From NCBI GenBank assembly GCA_023435745.1, contig JAEZMD010000018.1:496001-560000 (forward strand): DNA of 64,000 bases, in the 5' to 3' direction. Positions within the stretch are counted from its first letter, which is position 1. Each line of letters begins with the position of its first letter. Below are positions 55,294 to 63,336 of this stretch, in pieces. A program made the translations under genes and the position numbers. This DNA is from Bacillota bacterium (GTDB lineage Bacteria > Bacillota > Clostridia > Acetivibrionales > DTU013). The notes under the pieces were generated by a model, which saw only the letters and a program-made list of their open reading frames with translations, ran no database searches and was not told where the DNA came from.

Positions 55294-55500
55294 TTACCAA
55301 TCCTGATACTTGCAGCTGCTGCGTCTTGGAATGACGATCCAGGCGATGAAATAAGCCAGCAGGCCGACCCCCTCAAGGAAGATTGAGAGGAACCATATAA
55401 GCCTTACAATTGTCGGATCAATTCCAAAGTATTCGCCGATTCCTCCGCATACGCCGCCTATTTTCTTATTTGAATCTGACAAAAATATTCTCCTGTCCAT
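55294..55500 (-). CDS. PspC-domain small membrane protein
   Basis: 68 residues: IFLSDSNKKIGGVCGGIGEYFGIDPTIVRL is the PspC N-terminal motif, followed by one membrane helix (WFLSIFLEGVGLLAYFIAWIVIP) and a short basic tail. PspC-like proteins take part in envelope stress responses. Convergent with the AraC remnant, three bases apart, and divergent from the WG-repeat gene. An AGGAGC site precedes the ATG. Confidence 0.9.
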   Translation of the reverse strand: MDRRIFLSDSNKKIGGVCGGIGEYFGIDPTIVRLIWFLSIFLEGVGLLAYFIAWIVIPRRSSCKYQDW

Positions 55501-55713
55501 ATTAACGCTCCTTTATTGGTTTACTTGTTTAGTGTTTACAATAAATGATACGAAGAGAGCAGGTTCATGTCTGAGAAATATTTCTTTTTGCTCATGACGG
55601 CACGGCACAGCTGTCTAGAATGAGTTTATGTTAAAAAAAGATTAACGGCATTTTTTTTAAAAGATGGATGTGTTAACATAAAAGAATAAGTGATGGAGAA
55701 ACACGGAGGTTCT

Positions 55714-57651
55714 ATGAAAAAACTCAAAAAGACTACAGTGATTTTTTTGGCGGCCATAATGGTATTATCTTCAGCCGCGTGCAGCAGCACACAGATCACA
55801 GGCGGTCCGGGACAGGCGGAAAAGACGACTTCCAATGAGGATTCAAACGGAGGGACTGCCGGTAGTATTTCAGAAGGAGCCTCAACGGGGACTGACGATG
55901 AAACGACCGGCAGTACCGGAGTACAGGAAGAAGCATATTCAGAAATATATCCCGCGAAAAAATCCTCATCTGGCGATTCAAGATGGGGTTATATTGACCG
56001 TTCGGGCAGGTTTGTCATTCAACCGGCATTCTCACAGGCTTACAGGTTTCAGAAAAACCGGCTTGCCGTGGTAACGGTTGATAATAAAGCGGGGATTATA
56101 GACCGCTCGGGGAAGTTTATCGTGAGCCCTGCCTACACTTATATTGGGGATTATGCTAACGGGTTTGCGATTGCATATGACGGTGAGGGCAGTGTCGTAT
56201 TGGATGAGGACGGCAATGTTCTTTCAGAAAAATACTCATTCATCAGCAGCTACGATTCCAATCGTGCCGCCTATACCATCGATTTCGGCAATGGGCAATG
56301 GGTAAGCGGCTATCTGGATGAGAAAGGGAAACCGGTCATAAAGGCAGGTTATGAGCAAGCGATGGACTTTGAAGGAGACCGGGCCGTTGTAAAACTGGCT
56401 TCCGGCAATTATGCGCTGATAGACCCCAGCGGCAATGTAGTCAAAACCTTTGACCATCGTTATGTAGGTGAGATTTCGGAAGGGATGATGATGTATCAGC
56501 CGATAGACAGCGAGAAGTATGGATATATGGACATAAACGGAAACGTAGTCATATCGCCTTCCTTTATCTACGCTGAAAGCTTTGAAGGAGGCAATGCTGT
56601 TGTCGAAGTGTCCGAAGACTATTCTGTCAGAAAGCTTGGACTAATTGATAAAAAAGGCCGGTTTGTCATAGAGCCGCAGTATAATGAGCTGTTGCAGCTT
56701 GGAGAAGGAATGACCGCAGCGGGCGTGCCGATCGATCCGCAAAACATATTCGGAGCCTCCAAATATGCGCTTGTCGGTGCGGATGGTAAGCTCCGGACAG
56801 ACTTTACTTTTTACAGGATCGATTCTTTCCATGAGGGGATCGCCTCAGCACAGGATGTTACAGGGACGTTTTTCATTGACGCCTCAGGCAATATGCTGAA
56901 AAATCTCCCTTCAGCGAAGGGGGCTGGAAGCCTGGAAAATCTGGATGGACTGATCTATGCAGATATTGACAAACGACCCTATTATATGGATCAGAAGGGT
57001 GCGATCGTATACAAGCCGTCCACAGAAACGACACTTGACAATGGGATTGTCGTGTCCGAAGCCAAGTATAACCCGAACAGGGATTACATAGTCTACTATC
57101 CGATCCTGAGCAAACTGGAAAGCCAAAAGGTCGAGCAGACGGTAAACGAAAAACTGCGGGAGATGTGGACGCACAGCAGTACAAATATTATCAGGCAAAC
57201 CGATATGCTCAATTATCATTATGAAGGCAGCTTCTCATTGGGCTTACACCGCAGAAACCTGCTGGTACTGAACGAATCAGGGTATGATTATCCCTTTGGC
57301 GCCGCCCACGGCATGCCGTTGCAGGAGTACGTACATTTGGACACAAAAACGGGGACGTTCTATGAACTGAAGGACCTGTTCAAAGAAAGAAGTGATTACA
57401 CCTCCATTCTGAGTGCAATTGTACAAAAACAGATCGAAGAGCAGTCTGAGGAAATGCTTATATGGATCGACAGCTATAACGGCATCAGACCTGATCAACC
57501 GTTTCATCTGACGGAGGATGCGCTCAATCTTTATTTCTATCCCTATGAAATTGCACCATACGCGGCAGGATTCCCAACGTTTAAAATACCCTACGCGGAA
57601 ATTGAGGAGCTCATTGATAAAGCAGGGGACTTCTGGCTTTCCTTCAACTGA
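55714..57651 (+). CDS. WG-repeat lipoprotein with C-terminal DUF3298 domain
   Basis: 645 residues. Signal peptide with lipobox LSSAAC, a Gly/Thr/Ser/Glu spacer, then a series of WG-type repeats of about 45-50 residues (SRWGYIDRSGRFVIQPAFSQA, KAGIIDRSGKFIVSPAYTYI, KYGYMDINGNVVISPSFIYA, KLGLIDKKGRFVIEPQYNEL). From about 450 the DUF4163/DUF3298 region (HLDTKTGTFYELKDLF, YEIAPYAAGFPTFKIPY), also found in RsiV, completes it. Probable envelope-associated binding or sensing protein. ATG 55714 follows GGAGG. Confidence 0.88.
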   Translation: MKKLKKTTVIFLAAIMVLSSAACSSTQITGGPGQAEKTTSNEDSNGGTAGSISEGASTGTDDETTGSTGVQEEAYSEIYPAKKSSSGDSRWGYIDRSGRFVIQPAFSQAYRFQKNRLAVVTVDNKAGIIDRSGKFIVSPAYTYIGDYANGFAIAYDGEGSVVLDEDGNVLSEKYSFISSYDSNRAAYTIDFGNGQWVSGYLDEKGKPVIKAGYEQAMDFEGDRAVVKLASGNYALIDPSGNVVKTFDHRYVGEISEGMMMYQPIDSEKYGYMDINGNVVISPSFIYAESFEGGNAVVEVSEDYSVRKLGLIDKKGRFVIEPQYNELLQLGEGMTAAGVPIDPQNIFGASKYALVGADGKLRTDFTFYRIDSFHEGIASAQDVTGTFFIDASGNMLKNLPSAKGAGSLENLDGLIYADIDKRPYYMDQKGAIVYKPSTETTLDNGIVVSEAKYNPNRDYIVYYPILSKLESQKVEQTVNEKLREMWTHSSTNIIRQTDMLNYHYEGSFSLGLHRRNLLVLNESGYDYPFGAAHGMPLQEYVHLDTKTGTFYELKDLFKERSDYTSILSAIVQKQIEEQSEEMLIWIDSYNGIRPDQPFHLTEDALNLYFYPYEIAPYAAGFPTFKIPYAEIEELIDKAGDFWLSFN

Positions 57652-57765
57652 GTTGTGATAATTTAGTACCGTAAACGCCGCCGGAATAAACAGCGCTGCC
57701 GGTACTTCTGCAAGTGTACAGGGCAGGGATTTTGTGGTATGATAAGCCTAAAAGGGGGGCGGTCA

Positions 57766-58962
57766 ATGATAAGGGAGGGCTTTCTTCGTTTCATTTACCA
57801 GGCGGCAAGCATGCAGCGCTGGAATGACCATATAAGGCCTCACAAAGGCTTCACAGAACTGGACAAGCAGGCGCACAAGCTGTTTTATGCGTATGTGATC
57901 GGCAAATTTGAGGAAGAGACCAACCCCATCGATTGGACGAGGCTGATCGAAGGAGCGCTGTTTGAGTTGTTTCAGCGGATCGTGCTGACGGACATCAAGC
58001 CTACTATTTTCCACCTTCTGATGGAAAAACATGGTTCCGAGATCAACGAGCTTGTGATGAAAAAGCTTATTGAGATTGGGATCAATGATATCGACCCGGA
58101 TTTTGGCTGTAGAATGAGAAAATATCTGTACGATGCTGAATACAGCCGTCATGAAAAAACGATCCTCAGTGCCTCCCATTATCTGGCGACAGATTGGGAG
58201 TTTAAAATAGTCTATCATTTATCCTCTGATTTATTTGGAATCGAGGATACAAAGAGGAATATTGAAAAACAGCTGGAGAAACATCAGAATATTAGCGGAG
58301 TAAGCAAGCTGGTGTTTAACCGCGGCGCCGTTGATTTTCTCAATCTTGTCGGACAATTGAGGTTCCAGCAGAGATGGGCCCAGACACAGAGAATCCCTGA
58401 AACCTCCGTCGCCGGTCATATGCTGATCGTGGCGCTTATGTCATATGTATTATCCCTGCAGATAGGCGCTTGTGAAAAACGCAAATACAACAATTTTTTT
58501 GCGGGCCTGTTTCACGACATGCCTGAGGTGCTGACGCGAGATATCATTTCGCCTGTCAAAAACTCGGTGGACGGACTTGGAAATCTGATCAAATCCATTG
58601 AGGAGGCGCAGATGGAGGAAGTTCTGCTGCCCCTGCTTCCAAAGAACTGGCGGACGGAGATCCGTTATTTTTCGGAGAATGAATTTGCGGATAAGATTCT
58701 AATGGATGGAAAGATTCTGGAGGTCAGCACGGAGAAAATCACGGAGTTTTACAACGAAGCGGGGTTTTCGCCGGTGGACGGCAGTATCATCGAGTTCTGC
58801 GATAAATTTGCGGCATACATGGAGGCATTTTTGTCCATCACTCACGGCATAAGCTCGGATAACCTCCGGGACGGTTACAGCAGTCTATATAACAAATTCA
58901 GCAGTACAAAGATCGCAGGAATGGATCTTGGAATGCTTTTTGAGTACTTTAAATTGAAATGA
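57766..58962 (+). CDS. HD-domain protein (YfbR-like phosphohydrolase)
   Basis: 398 residues. The C-terminal half (from about 205) is an HD domain related to YfbR 5'-nucleotidases: RIPETSVAGHMLIVALMSYV, FAGLFHDMPEVLTRDIISPV and a later IIEFCDKFAAYMEA with metal ligands in H...HD...D order. The N-terminal 200 residues contain a second helical region with ETNPIDWTRL and DPDFGCRMRKYL, not recognised. ATG 57766 has AAGGGGGG upstream. Followed by a gene of unknown function after 12 bases. Confidence 0.8.
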   Translation: MIREGFLRFIYQAASMQRWNDHIRPHKGFTELDKQAHKLFYAYVIGKFEEETNPIDWTRLIEGALFELFQRIVLTDIKPTIFHLLMEKHGSEINELVMKKLIEIGINDIDPDFGCRMRKYLYDAEYSRHEKTILSASHYLATDWEFKIVYHLSSDLFGIEDTKRNIEKQLEKHQNISGVSKLVFNRGAVDFLNLVGQLRFQQRWAQTQRIPETSVAGHMLIVALMSYVLSLQIGACEKRKYNNFFAGLFHDMPEVLTRDIISPVKNSVDGLGNLIKSIEEAQMEEVLLPLLPKNWRTEIRYFSENEFADKILMDGKILEVSTEKITEFYNEAGFSPVDGSIIEFCDKFAAYMEAFLSITHGISSDNLRDGYSSLYNKFSSTKIAGMDLGMLFEYFKLK

Positions 58963-58974
58963 AGGACGGGCTGT

Positions 58975-59565
58975 ATGAATAAATATATGGGTTTTTACGA
59001 ATTGAAGTCCTTAAGTCTTCCGACTGTTCCATGGCAGGAGTTTGCCCGGGATACGGCATTGGATGCCAACCTTTTATGGACGGTCAGGGTCGCTGTGGAA
59101 AAAGGAGACGATCATCATCTGCCAAGAGCGGTTGGTGTGACAGCGAGCGAAGCGATCCGGCAGGGAAGGGAATTGCTTCAGAAATATGAGGGGAACGGGA
59201 TTGTGATCTATTATCCATACTTTATTGCGGAAAAGTCCGGTGTTCTGGACATTAACAGAAATAGAACCGTGATCGAGGCGGTGGAGAAGGATTTGTGGAA
59301 TCTTGTGACCTTCGGGAGAAAGAATGTGACCGTTATCATACCGGCAGAGCAAGAAGCAGAGTATTTTGGGGAAGCGGATTTTCTCGAGAAAAACGAGCTT
59401 GAGGAACTGCTTAAATGCGGCTCGGTCATGACCGGCCGCTACAGGCAGGAGCTCAGCGAGGGAAAATCTATTCTGGCGGAGTGGAGCTATGCATACAATA
59501 CCGATATCCGGTACGAACCCATTGGAGACAGGTATCTGGTGCTTTATGAACTCAGAACGGTATAG
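58975..59565 (+). CDS. Hypothetical protein, 196 residues
   Basis: Not recognised. Soluble, mixed alpha/beta, no signal peptide or membrane segment. Notable stretches are DANLLWTVRVAVEKGDDHHL, GVTASEAIRQGRELLQKYEG and the repeated hydrophobic strand NVTVIIPAEQEAEYFGE. The start lies 12 bases after the HD-domain gene and has GGACGGGCTG-like upstream bases, so both are probably co-transcribed. Any role in nucleotide metabolism would be by association only. Confidence 0.75.
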   Translation: MNKYMGFYELKSLSLPTVPWQEFARDTALDANLLWTVRVAVEKGDDHHLPRAVGVTASEAIRQGRELLQKYEGNGIVIYYPYFIAEKSGVLDINRNRTVIEAVEKDLWNLVTFGRKNVTVIIPAEQEAEYFGEADFLEKNELEELLKCGSVMTGRYRQELSEGKSILAEWSYAYNTDIRYEPIGDRYLVLYELRTV

Positions 59566-59663
59566 CACGTGATAAAAATCCTATCGCAGGGTTTCCGTAA
59601 TCATTACACCTGAATATATTAATATTGAAAAATGGTGACGGAAATGAATACGAGAGGATTATC

Positions 59664-60587
59664 ATGGGAAGGAAAAGGACGGAAAGAAAGCGCAGGCTGT
59701 CGGAATACACTTCAGAGCAGTTGCCGGCAGGTTCGGTGATCCAATTCGTTTATTATGAGGATTTTAACAATGATGGCCAAAAGGAAGCGGTCATAGGTAT
59801 TACCCGATTTTCTCCGTTTCCGCCGGATTCGGCGGTCATACTGGTAAAAGAGAAGGAGGACTCCTTCGATCATAGCTGGATACACTTTTCAGATCGTGCT
59901 TGTGCCGCCTGTGGGATTATTGACAACGCAGCCGCAGCCGACACGGACGGCGACGGGGTGCCGGAGCTGATCGTGTCGAGGGTACTCAGCCATGAACAGG
60001 ATATTGATATAATGGTCCTTGACTGGCCGGAAAAGGATACGCTTAAAATATGGCACAGCGGAAGGACTTTTTTTCACGGAAGTATGGAATTGAATGATAT
60101 CGACGCGGACGGAATCAGTGAGATCCTTGTCGAGAGCGGAACCCAGACGGGGGAAGAAATCATTGCTCTGAAGGAGTCCTTTTATCATGTCAGAGAGGGG
60201 TTTGCCTACAAGTGGGATGGCGAGGGATACACACCAAAGGCAAACCAGGTGCGGATGCCGTATGAGAGTTACAATACAGCCGTTGGCTTTCTGAAAGCGA
60301 TCTGGCTGCAGGACTATGACAGTGCCTATGATATGGTTATCCTGCCAGGCTTTTTAGGACTGGCCGGGCTGGACGACAGCAGCCCTGAGGCATTCAGAAG
60401 CTATATCGGGAGGAATGTGCTGCCGCACCTTACGCGGAATCTGTCAAAGGGCAGACTGATACCTGCGGAGCCCTTTGATACCTGCTGCAGGTTCATGGGA
60501 GCAGAGGATTGCTTTACGATAGAACTGGTTTGTGAGAAAAACAGGATTCGGATTCTCAGCCTGATTATTTCGAAAAAAAGTTTTTGA
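59664..60587 (+). CDS. FG-GAP/VCBS-like protein with Asp/Asn calcium loops, function unknown
   Basis: 307 residues. No signal peptide. Several D-x-[DN]-x-[DN]-G repeats typical of FG-GAP/EF-hand-like blades: YEDFNNDGQKEAVIG, ADTDGDGVPELIVS and DIDADGISEILVE. The C-terminal half (from about 190) looks like a helical domain (YNTAVGFLKAIWLQDYDSAYDMV) of unknown type. ATG 59664 has GAGAGGA upstream; an earlier frame start at 59625 (TTG) is weaker. Similar proteins in Clostridia are often lipoproteins, but no signal sequence is seen here. Confidence 0.7.
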   Translation: MGRKRTERKRRLSEYTSEQLPAGSVIQFVYYEDFNNDGQKEAVIGITRFSPFPPDSAVILVKEKEDSFDHSWIHFSDRACAACGIIDNAAAADTDGDGVPELIVSRVLSHEQDIDIMVLDWPEKDTLKIWHSGRTFFHGSMELNDIDADGISEILVESGTQTGEEIIALKESFYHVREGFAYKWDGEGYTPKANQVRMPYESYNTAVGFLKAIWLQDYDSAYDMVILPGFLGLAGLDDSSPEAFRSYIGRNVLPHLTRNLSKGRLIPAEPFDTCCRFMGAEDCFTIELVCEKNRIRILSLIISKKSF

Positions 60588-60648
60588 AAAATATCACATT
60601 ATGGAACAATAGTTGAATTATTTCGTCATAATGCTTGGATGACTTTTA

Positions 60649-60677
60649 TTGAACACCCATGTTTTATATGGTATGAT
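60649..60677 (+). promoter_or_regulatory. Promoter for the phosphatase-like/LysM gene
   Basis: TTGAAC (60649-60654), 17-base spacer, TATGAT (60672-60677), 84 bases before the start. A second TATTAT lies just downstream. Confidence 0.5.
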
Positions 60678-60760
60678 AATGGTATTATATTAGCAGGGTC
60701 TCTTAATATTATTCATTTTCGGTAATTATTCTTTTATACAAAAGATGAGGAGGTATATGT

Positions 60761-62116
60761 ATGGAAAATACCATAAGAATATCATTCTCCGCAGTCACAC
60801 ATACAGGCGCCGCATATACGGTGAATGAAGACAGGGTATTTGCAAACGGAAGGTTTTTGTCTCCCAGTTCGGCAGACTATGCCCAGATATCACTGGAGCT
60901 CAACGACAGCAAATGCTTTTTTGCTCTGTCCGAAAATATGGAGGATGAAGAATCGGGCATTTCCCTCACAAGCGATTTGAAAAAATTCCATCAAAAAGCT
61001 ATGACCAGTTCAAAGGATATTCAGGTGAAGCTGGATGAGCTGGTTCAGTGCATAGAACAGTCCGGTAATCTTCTTCACAGCGTTTCGCTTGGCGAAAACG
61101 ACCTTCAGGAAAGAAAGCCTGCCTTTGCCGGCATATTGATCGACGAAGGCCATATTGCCGCGGTCAATCTTGGGAATTGCAGGATATACAAGCTGGAAGG
61201 TGATACCTTTAAGCTTTTGGTGAATGACTACAAAAGAGCCGAAAGGCTTCTCAAGATGGGCATTATAAGCAACGAACAGGCTGAGATACTCTCCGGACAG
61301 CAAAGGGCTTCCGTGGATGAAGGCCGGTCCACAGTGAAAAAATCCGACATCAATTCCGTTAAAGAGGGTACCGTTTATCTGATTTGCAGCAATGCACTTG
61401 CCGAGACGGTCAATGAGGACAGTATTTATGATATCCTCGGCTCCAATTCCGGTCCGGATGAGGCTGCCGACCAGCTTGTAACCGAAGCGCTCAGGAGCGA
61501 ACCGGAGGGTAGTGTTACCGCGCTGGTAATCAGGATTGAGAGCGCGGGAGAGATGCAGACTTCGATTCCAGGCCCGAGGGTCGCACAATTCCGTTCATCC
61601 GCAGCAAGGGTTCCTTCCAGGCAGTCAAAGGTCACCGCTTCAAAGCGCAGAAGCTCTGTGGATATAAGTAAGATCATTTCCGTAGCCGTTCTGGTGGTTT
61701 TAGCTACTGCCGTCATTTTTGGCGGATACAGACTCATTAAAATGATTCGTAGTAATCCCCAGGCACAGGGCGTTTCCGGCGAGCAGGAGACAACGCAGGA
61801 GGATTCGACAGGTACGGCAGAATCATCGACCAATGATATCGTCGATGAGGGCACACCGGAAGATGCCACAACAGGTGAAGATGCAGAGGTCGAGGATACT
61901 GTTGAACCGGACGGGGAAGACGTTGCAGATACTAAGCCCGATACGGAGCTGGTCGATGGATATTATACCGTCAAGTCCGGCGATATGCTGATGGTGATCG
62001 CCAGAAAACTTTATGGGGATGAAAGCAAGTATACACTTATAATGAAGGCCAATAATATGACAAATGCGGATGTCATTTATCCCGGGCAGAAGCTGAAGAT
62101 TCCACCGGCCGAATAG
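60761..62116 (+). CDS. Membrane protein with degenerate PP2C-like domain and C-terminal LysM
   Basis: 451 residues. Residues 1-265 follow a PP2C phosphatase pattern (YTVNEDRVFANGRF, GILIDEGHIAAVNLGNCRIYKL, KRAERLLKMGIISNEQAEIL, GSVTALVIRI). The metal-binding DG-x-GG loop is missing (LSENMEDEESG) and the GDSR motif reads GNCR, so catalysis is doubtful. One membrane helix (about 302-325), an acidic Thr/Glu spacer, and a LysM domain (YYTVKSGDMLMVIARKLYGD to about 449) follow. Topology: cytosolic phosphatase-like head, LysM outside on peptidoglycan. GGAGG precedes the ATG. Confidence 0.8.
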   Translation: MENTIRISFSAVTHTGAAYTVNEDRVFANGRFLSPSSADYAQISLELNDSKCFFALSENMEDEESGISLTSDLKKFHQKAMTSSKDIQVKLDELVQCIEQSGNLLHSVSLGENDLQERKPAFAGILIDEGHIAAVNLGNCRIYKLEGDTFKLLVNDYKRAERLLKMGIISNEQAEILSGQQRASVDEGRSTVKKSDINSVKEGTVYLICSNALAETVNEDSIYDILGSNSGPDEAADQLVTEALRSEPEGSVTALVIRIESAGEMQTSIPGPRVAQFRSSAARVPSRQSKVTASKRRSSVDISKIISVAVLVVLATAVIFGGYRLIKMIRSNPQAQGVSGEQETTQEDSTGTAESSTNDIVDEGTPEDATTGEDAEVEDTVEPDGEDVADTKPDTELVDGYYTVKSGDMLMVIARKLYGDESKYTLIMKANNMTNADVIYPGQKLKIPPAE

Positions 62117-62185
62117 ATGGAATTATGGGTGCGGGCTCGCAATTGAGCGGCTCGGAATCTGCACGCGGAAAATTATATTATTTTC

Positions 62186-62213
62186 TTGATTTTTCTACAG
62201 AGCGGAGTATAAT
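62186..62213 (+). promoter_or_regulatory. Promoter for dnaJ-clpB
   Basis: TTGATT (62186-62191), 16-base spacer, TATAAT (62208-62213). The start point would be near 62220, right at the CtsR box. Confidence 0.7.
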
Positions 62214-62221
62214 ATTAAATA

Positions 62222-62238
62222 GGTCAAAGATAGTCAAA
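62222..62238. promoter_or_regulatory. CtsR operator (heptad direct repeat)
   Basis: GGTCAAA-GAT-AGTCAAA fits the published CtsR consensus RGTCAAA-NAN-RGTCAAA without a mismatch. It lies nine bases downstream of the -10 element, a repressing position. Confidence 0.85.
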
Positions 62239-62329
62239 GTCAGCATTGCTGTAAAAGTAAAATGTTTATGGAAATGCTGAATGTAATATACTATAGATTG
62301 ATGTTTTAAGCGTGTGATGAGGTGTTTGT

Positions 62330-63277
62330 ATGAAGTTCAGGGATTATTACGAAGTGCTTGGCGTAGATAAAAAGGCATCTGCGGATGAAATAAAAAAGGC
62401 ATATAGAAAAATGGCCAAAAAGTATCATCCGGATACAAATCCCGGAGATAAGGCTGCTGAAGAAAAGTTCAAGGAAGCAAATGAAGCCTATGAAGTACTT
62501 GGGGATGCCGCGAAAAGGCAAAAGTATGATCAGTTCGGCGCACAGGGACAGTTCCGCAATGGCGTTGACTTTGATCCTTCAGCGTACGGCTTTGGCAATA
62601 ATGTGCGGTATGAATACAGACAAGCTGAAAATAGCGATTTCAGCGATTTTTTCAATATGTTTTTCGGCGGGTCGAATCCCTTCGGCTCGTTTGGGGAAGA
62701 CGGGCTTTTCGGTAATAAACGCGGCAGAGGCGGCAGGTTTACGCAAAGCAGGCAGATGAAAGGCGATGACAGTGAAGCTGTATTGAAGATAACCATTGCC
62801 GAAGGGTTTCACGGCGCCGAGAGAAGGATCGGCCTGCGAACGAGCGACGGTGAGAAGACGATTTCGCTGAAGATACCTGCAGGTATCAAGCCCGGAGAAA
62901 AAATCAAGCTTTCGGGACAGGGCAGCCCTGGATTCAATGGCGGCAGGAACGGGGACCTTTTTCTGAAGGTCGAATTTATACAGCCTGCAGATTTTGAATT
63001 GAACGGTCTGAACGTTGAAGGGCGGATTGCTTTATATCCATGGGAAGCGGGGCTGGGTGCGGAGAAATCTTACCAGACGCTTGACGGCAGGATATCAGTA
63101 AAGGTACCCGCAGGCATACAGACGGACAGCAGAATCAGGGTGGCCGGCAAAGGCTACAGGGACAGAAACGGCGTAAGGGGAGACCTGTTTCTCCGGGTCA
63201 GAATCGTAAACCCTGATACGCTCAGCAAAGCGCAATCTGACTTATATAAACAGCTTAAGAAAATATCGTCACAGTGA
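62330..63277 (+). CDS. DnaJ-family J-domain protein without zinc finger (CbpA-like)
   Basis: 315 residues. J domain 1-70 with KKYHPDTNPGD (HPD motif), a Gly/Phe-rich stretch (GNNVRYEYRQA to GLFGNKRGRGGRF), then the two beta-sandwich C-terminal domains (VLKITIAEGFHGAERRI; VPAGIQTDSRIRVAGKG). The zinc-binding CxxCxGxG repeats of DnaJ are absent. It should deliver substrates to DnaK or ClpB. ATG 62330 lies 92 bases after the CtsR box; clpB follows 59 bases after its stop. Confidence 0.92.
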   Translation: MKFRDYYEVLGVDKKASADEIKKAYRKMAKKYHPDTNPGDKAAEEKFKEANEAYEVLGDAAKRQKYDQFGAQGQFRNGVDFDPSAYGFGNNVRYEYRQAENSDFSDFFNMFFGGSNPFGSFGEDGLFGNKRGRGGRFTQSRQMKGDDSEAVLKITIAEGFHGAERRIGLRTSDGEKTISLKIPAGIKPGEKIKLSGQGSPGFNGGRNGDLFLKVEFIQPADFELNGLNVEGRIALYPWEAGLGAEKSYQTLDGRISVKVPAGIQTDSRIRVAGKGYRDRNGVRGDLFLRVRIVNPDTLSKAQSDLYKQLKKISSQ

Positions 63278-63287
63278 GGGCAGTGAG

Positions 63288-63299
63288 GGGGACGTTTCT
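63288..63299. repeat. GGGGACGTTTCT, third copy of the feoB-type 12-mer
   Basis: Reverse complement of the two copies in feoB (302-313 and 323-334). Here it is in the spacer between the J-domain gene and clpB. Confidence 0.6.
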
Positions 63300-63336
63300 C
63301 AACAAAAATTATGGAATTTAGAAGGGAAGTGACAGT

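Noticed and set aside
61010..61588. 192-residue minus-strand frame
   Set aside because: Antisense to the phosphatase-like/LysM gene.
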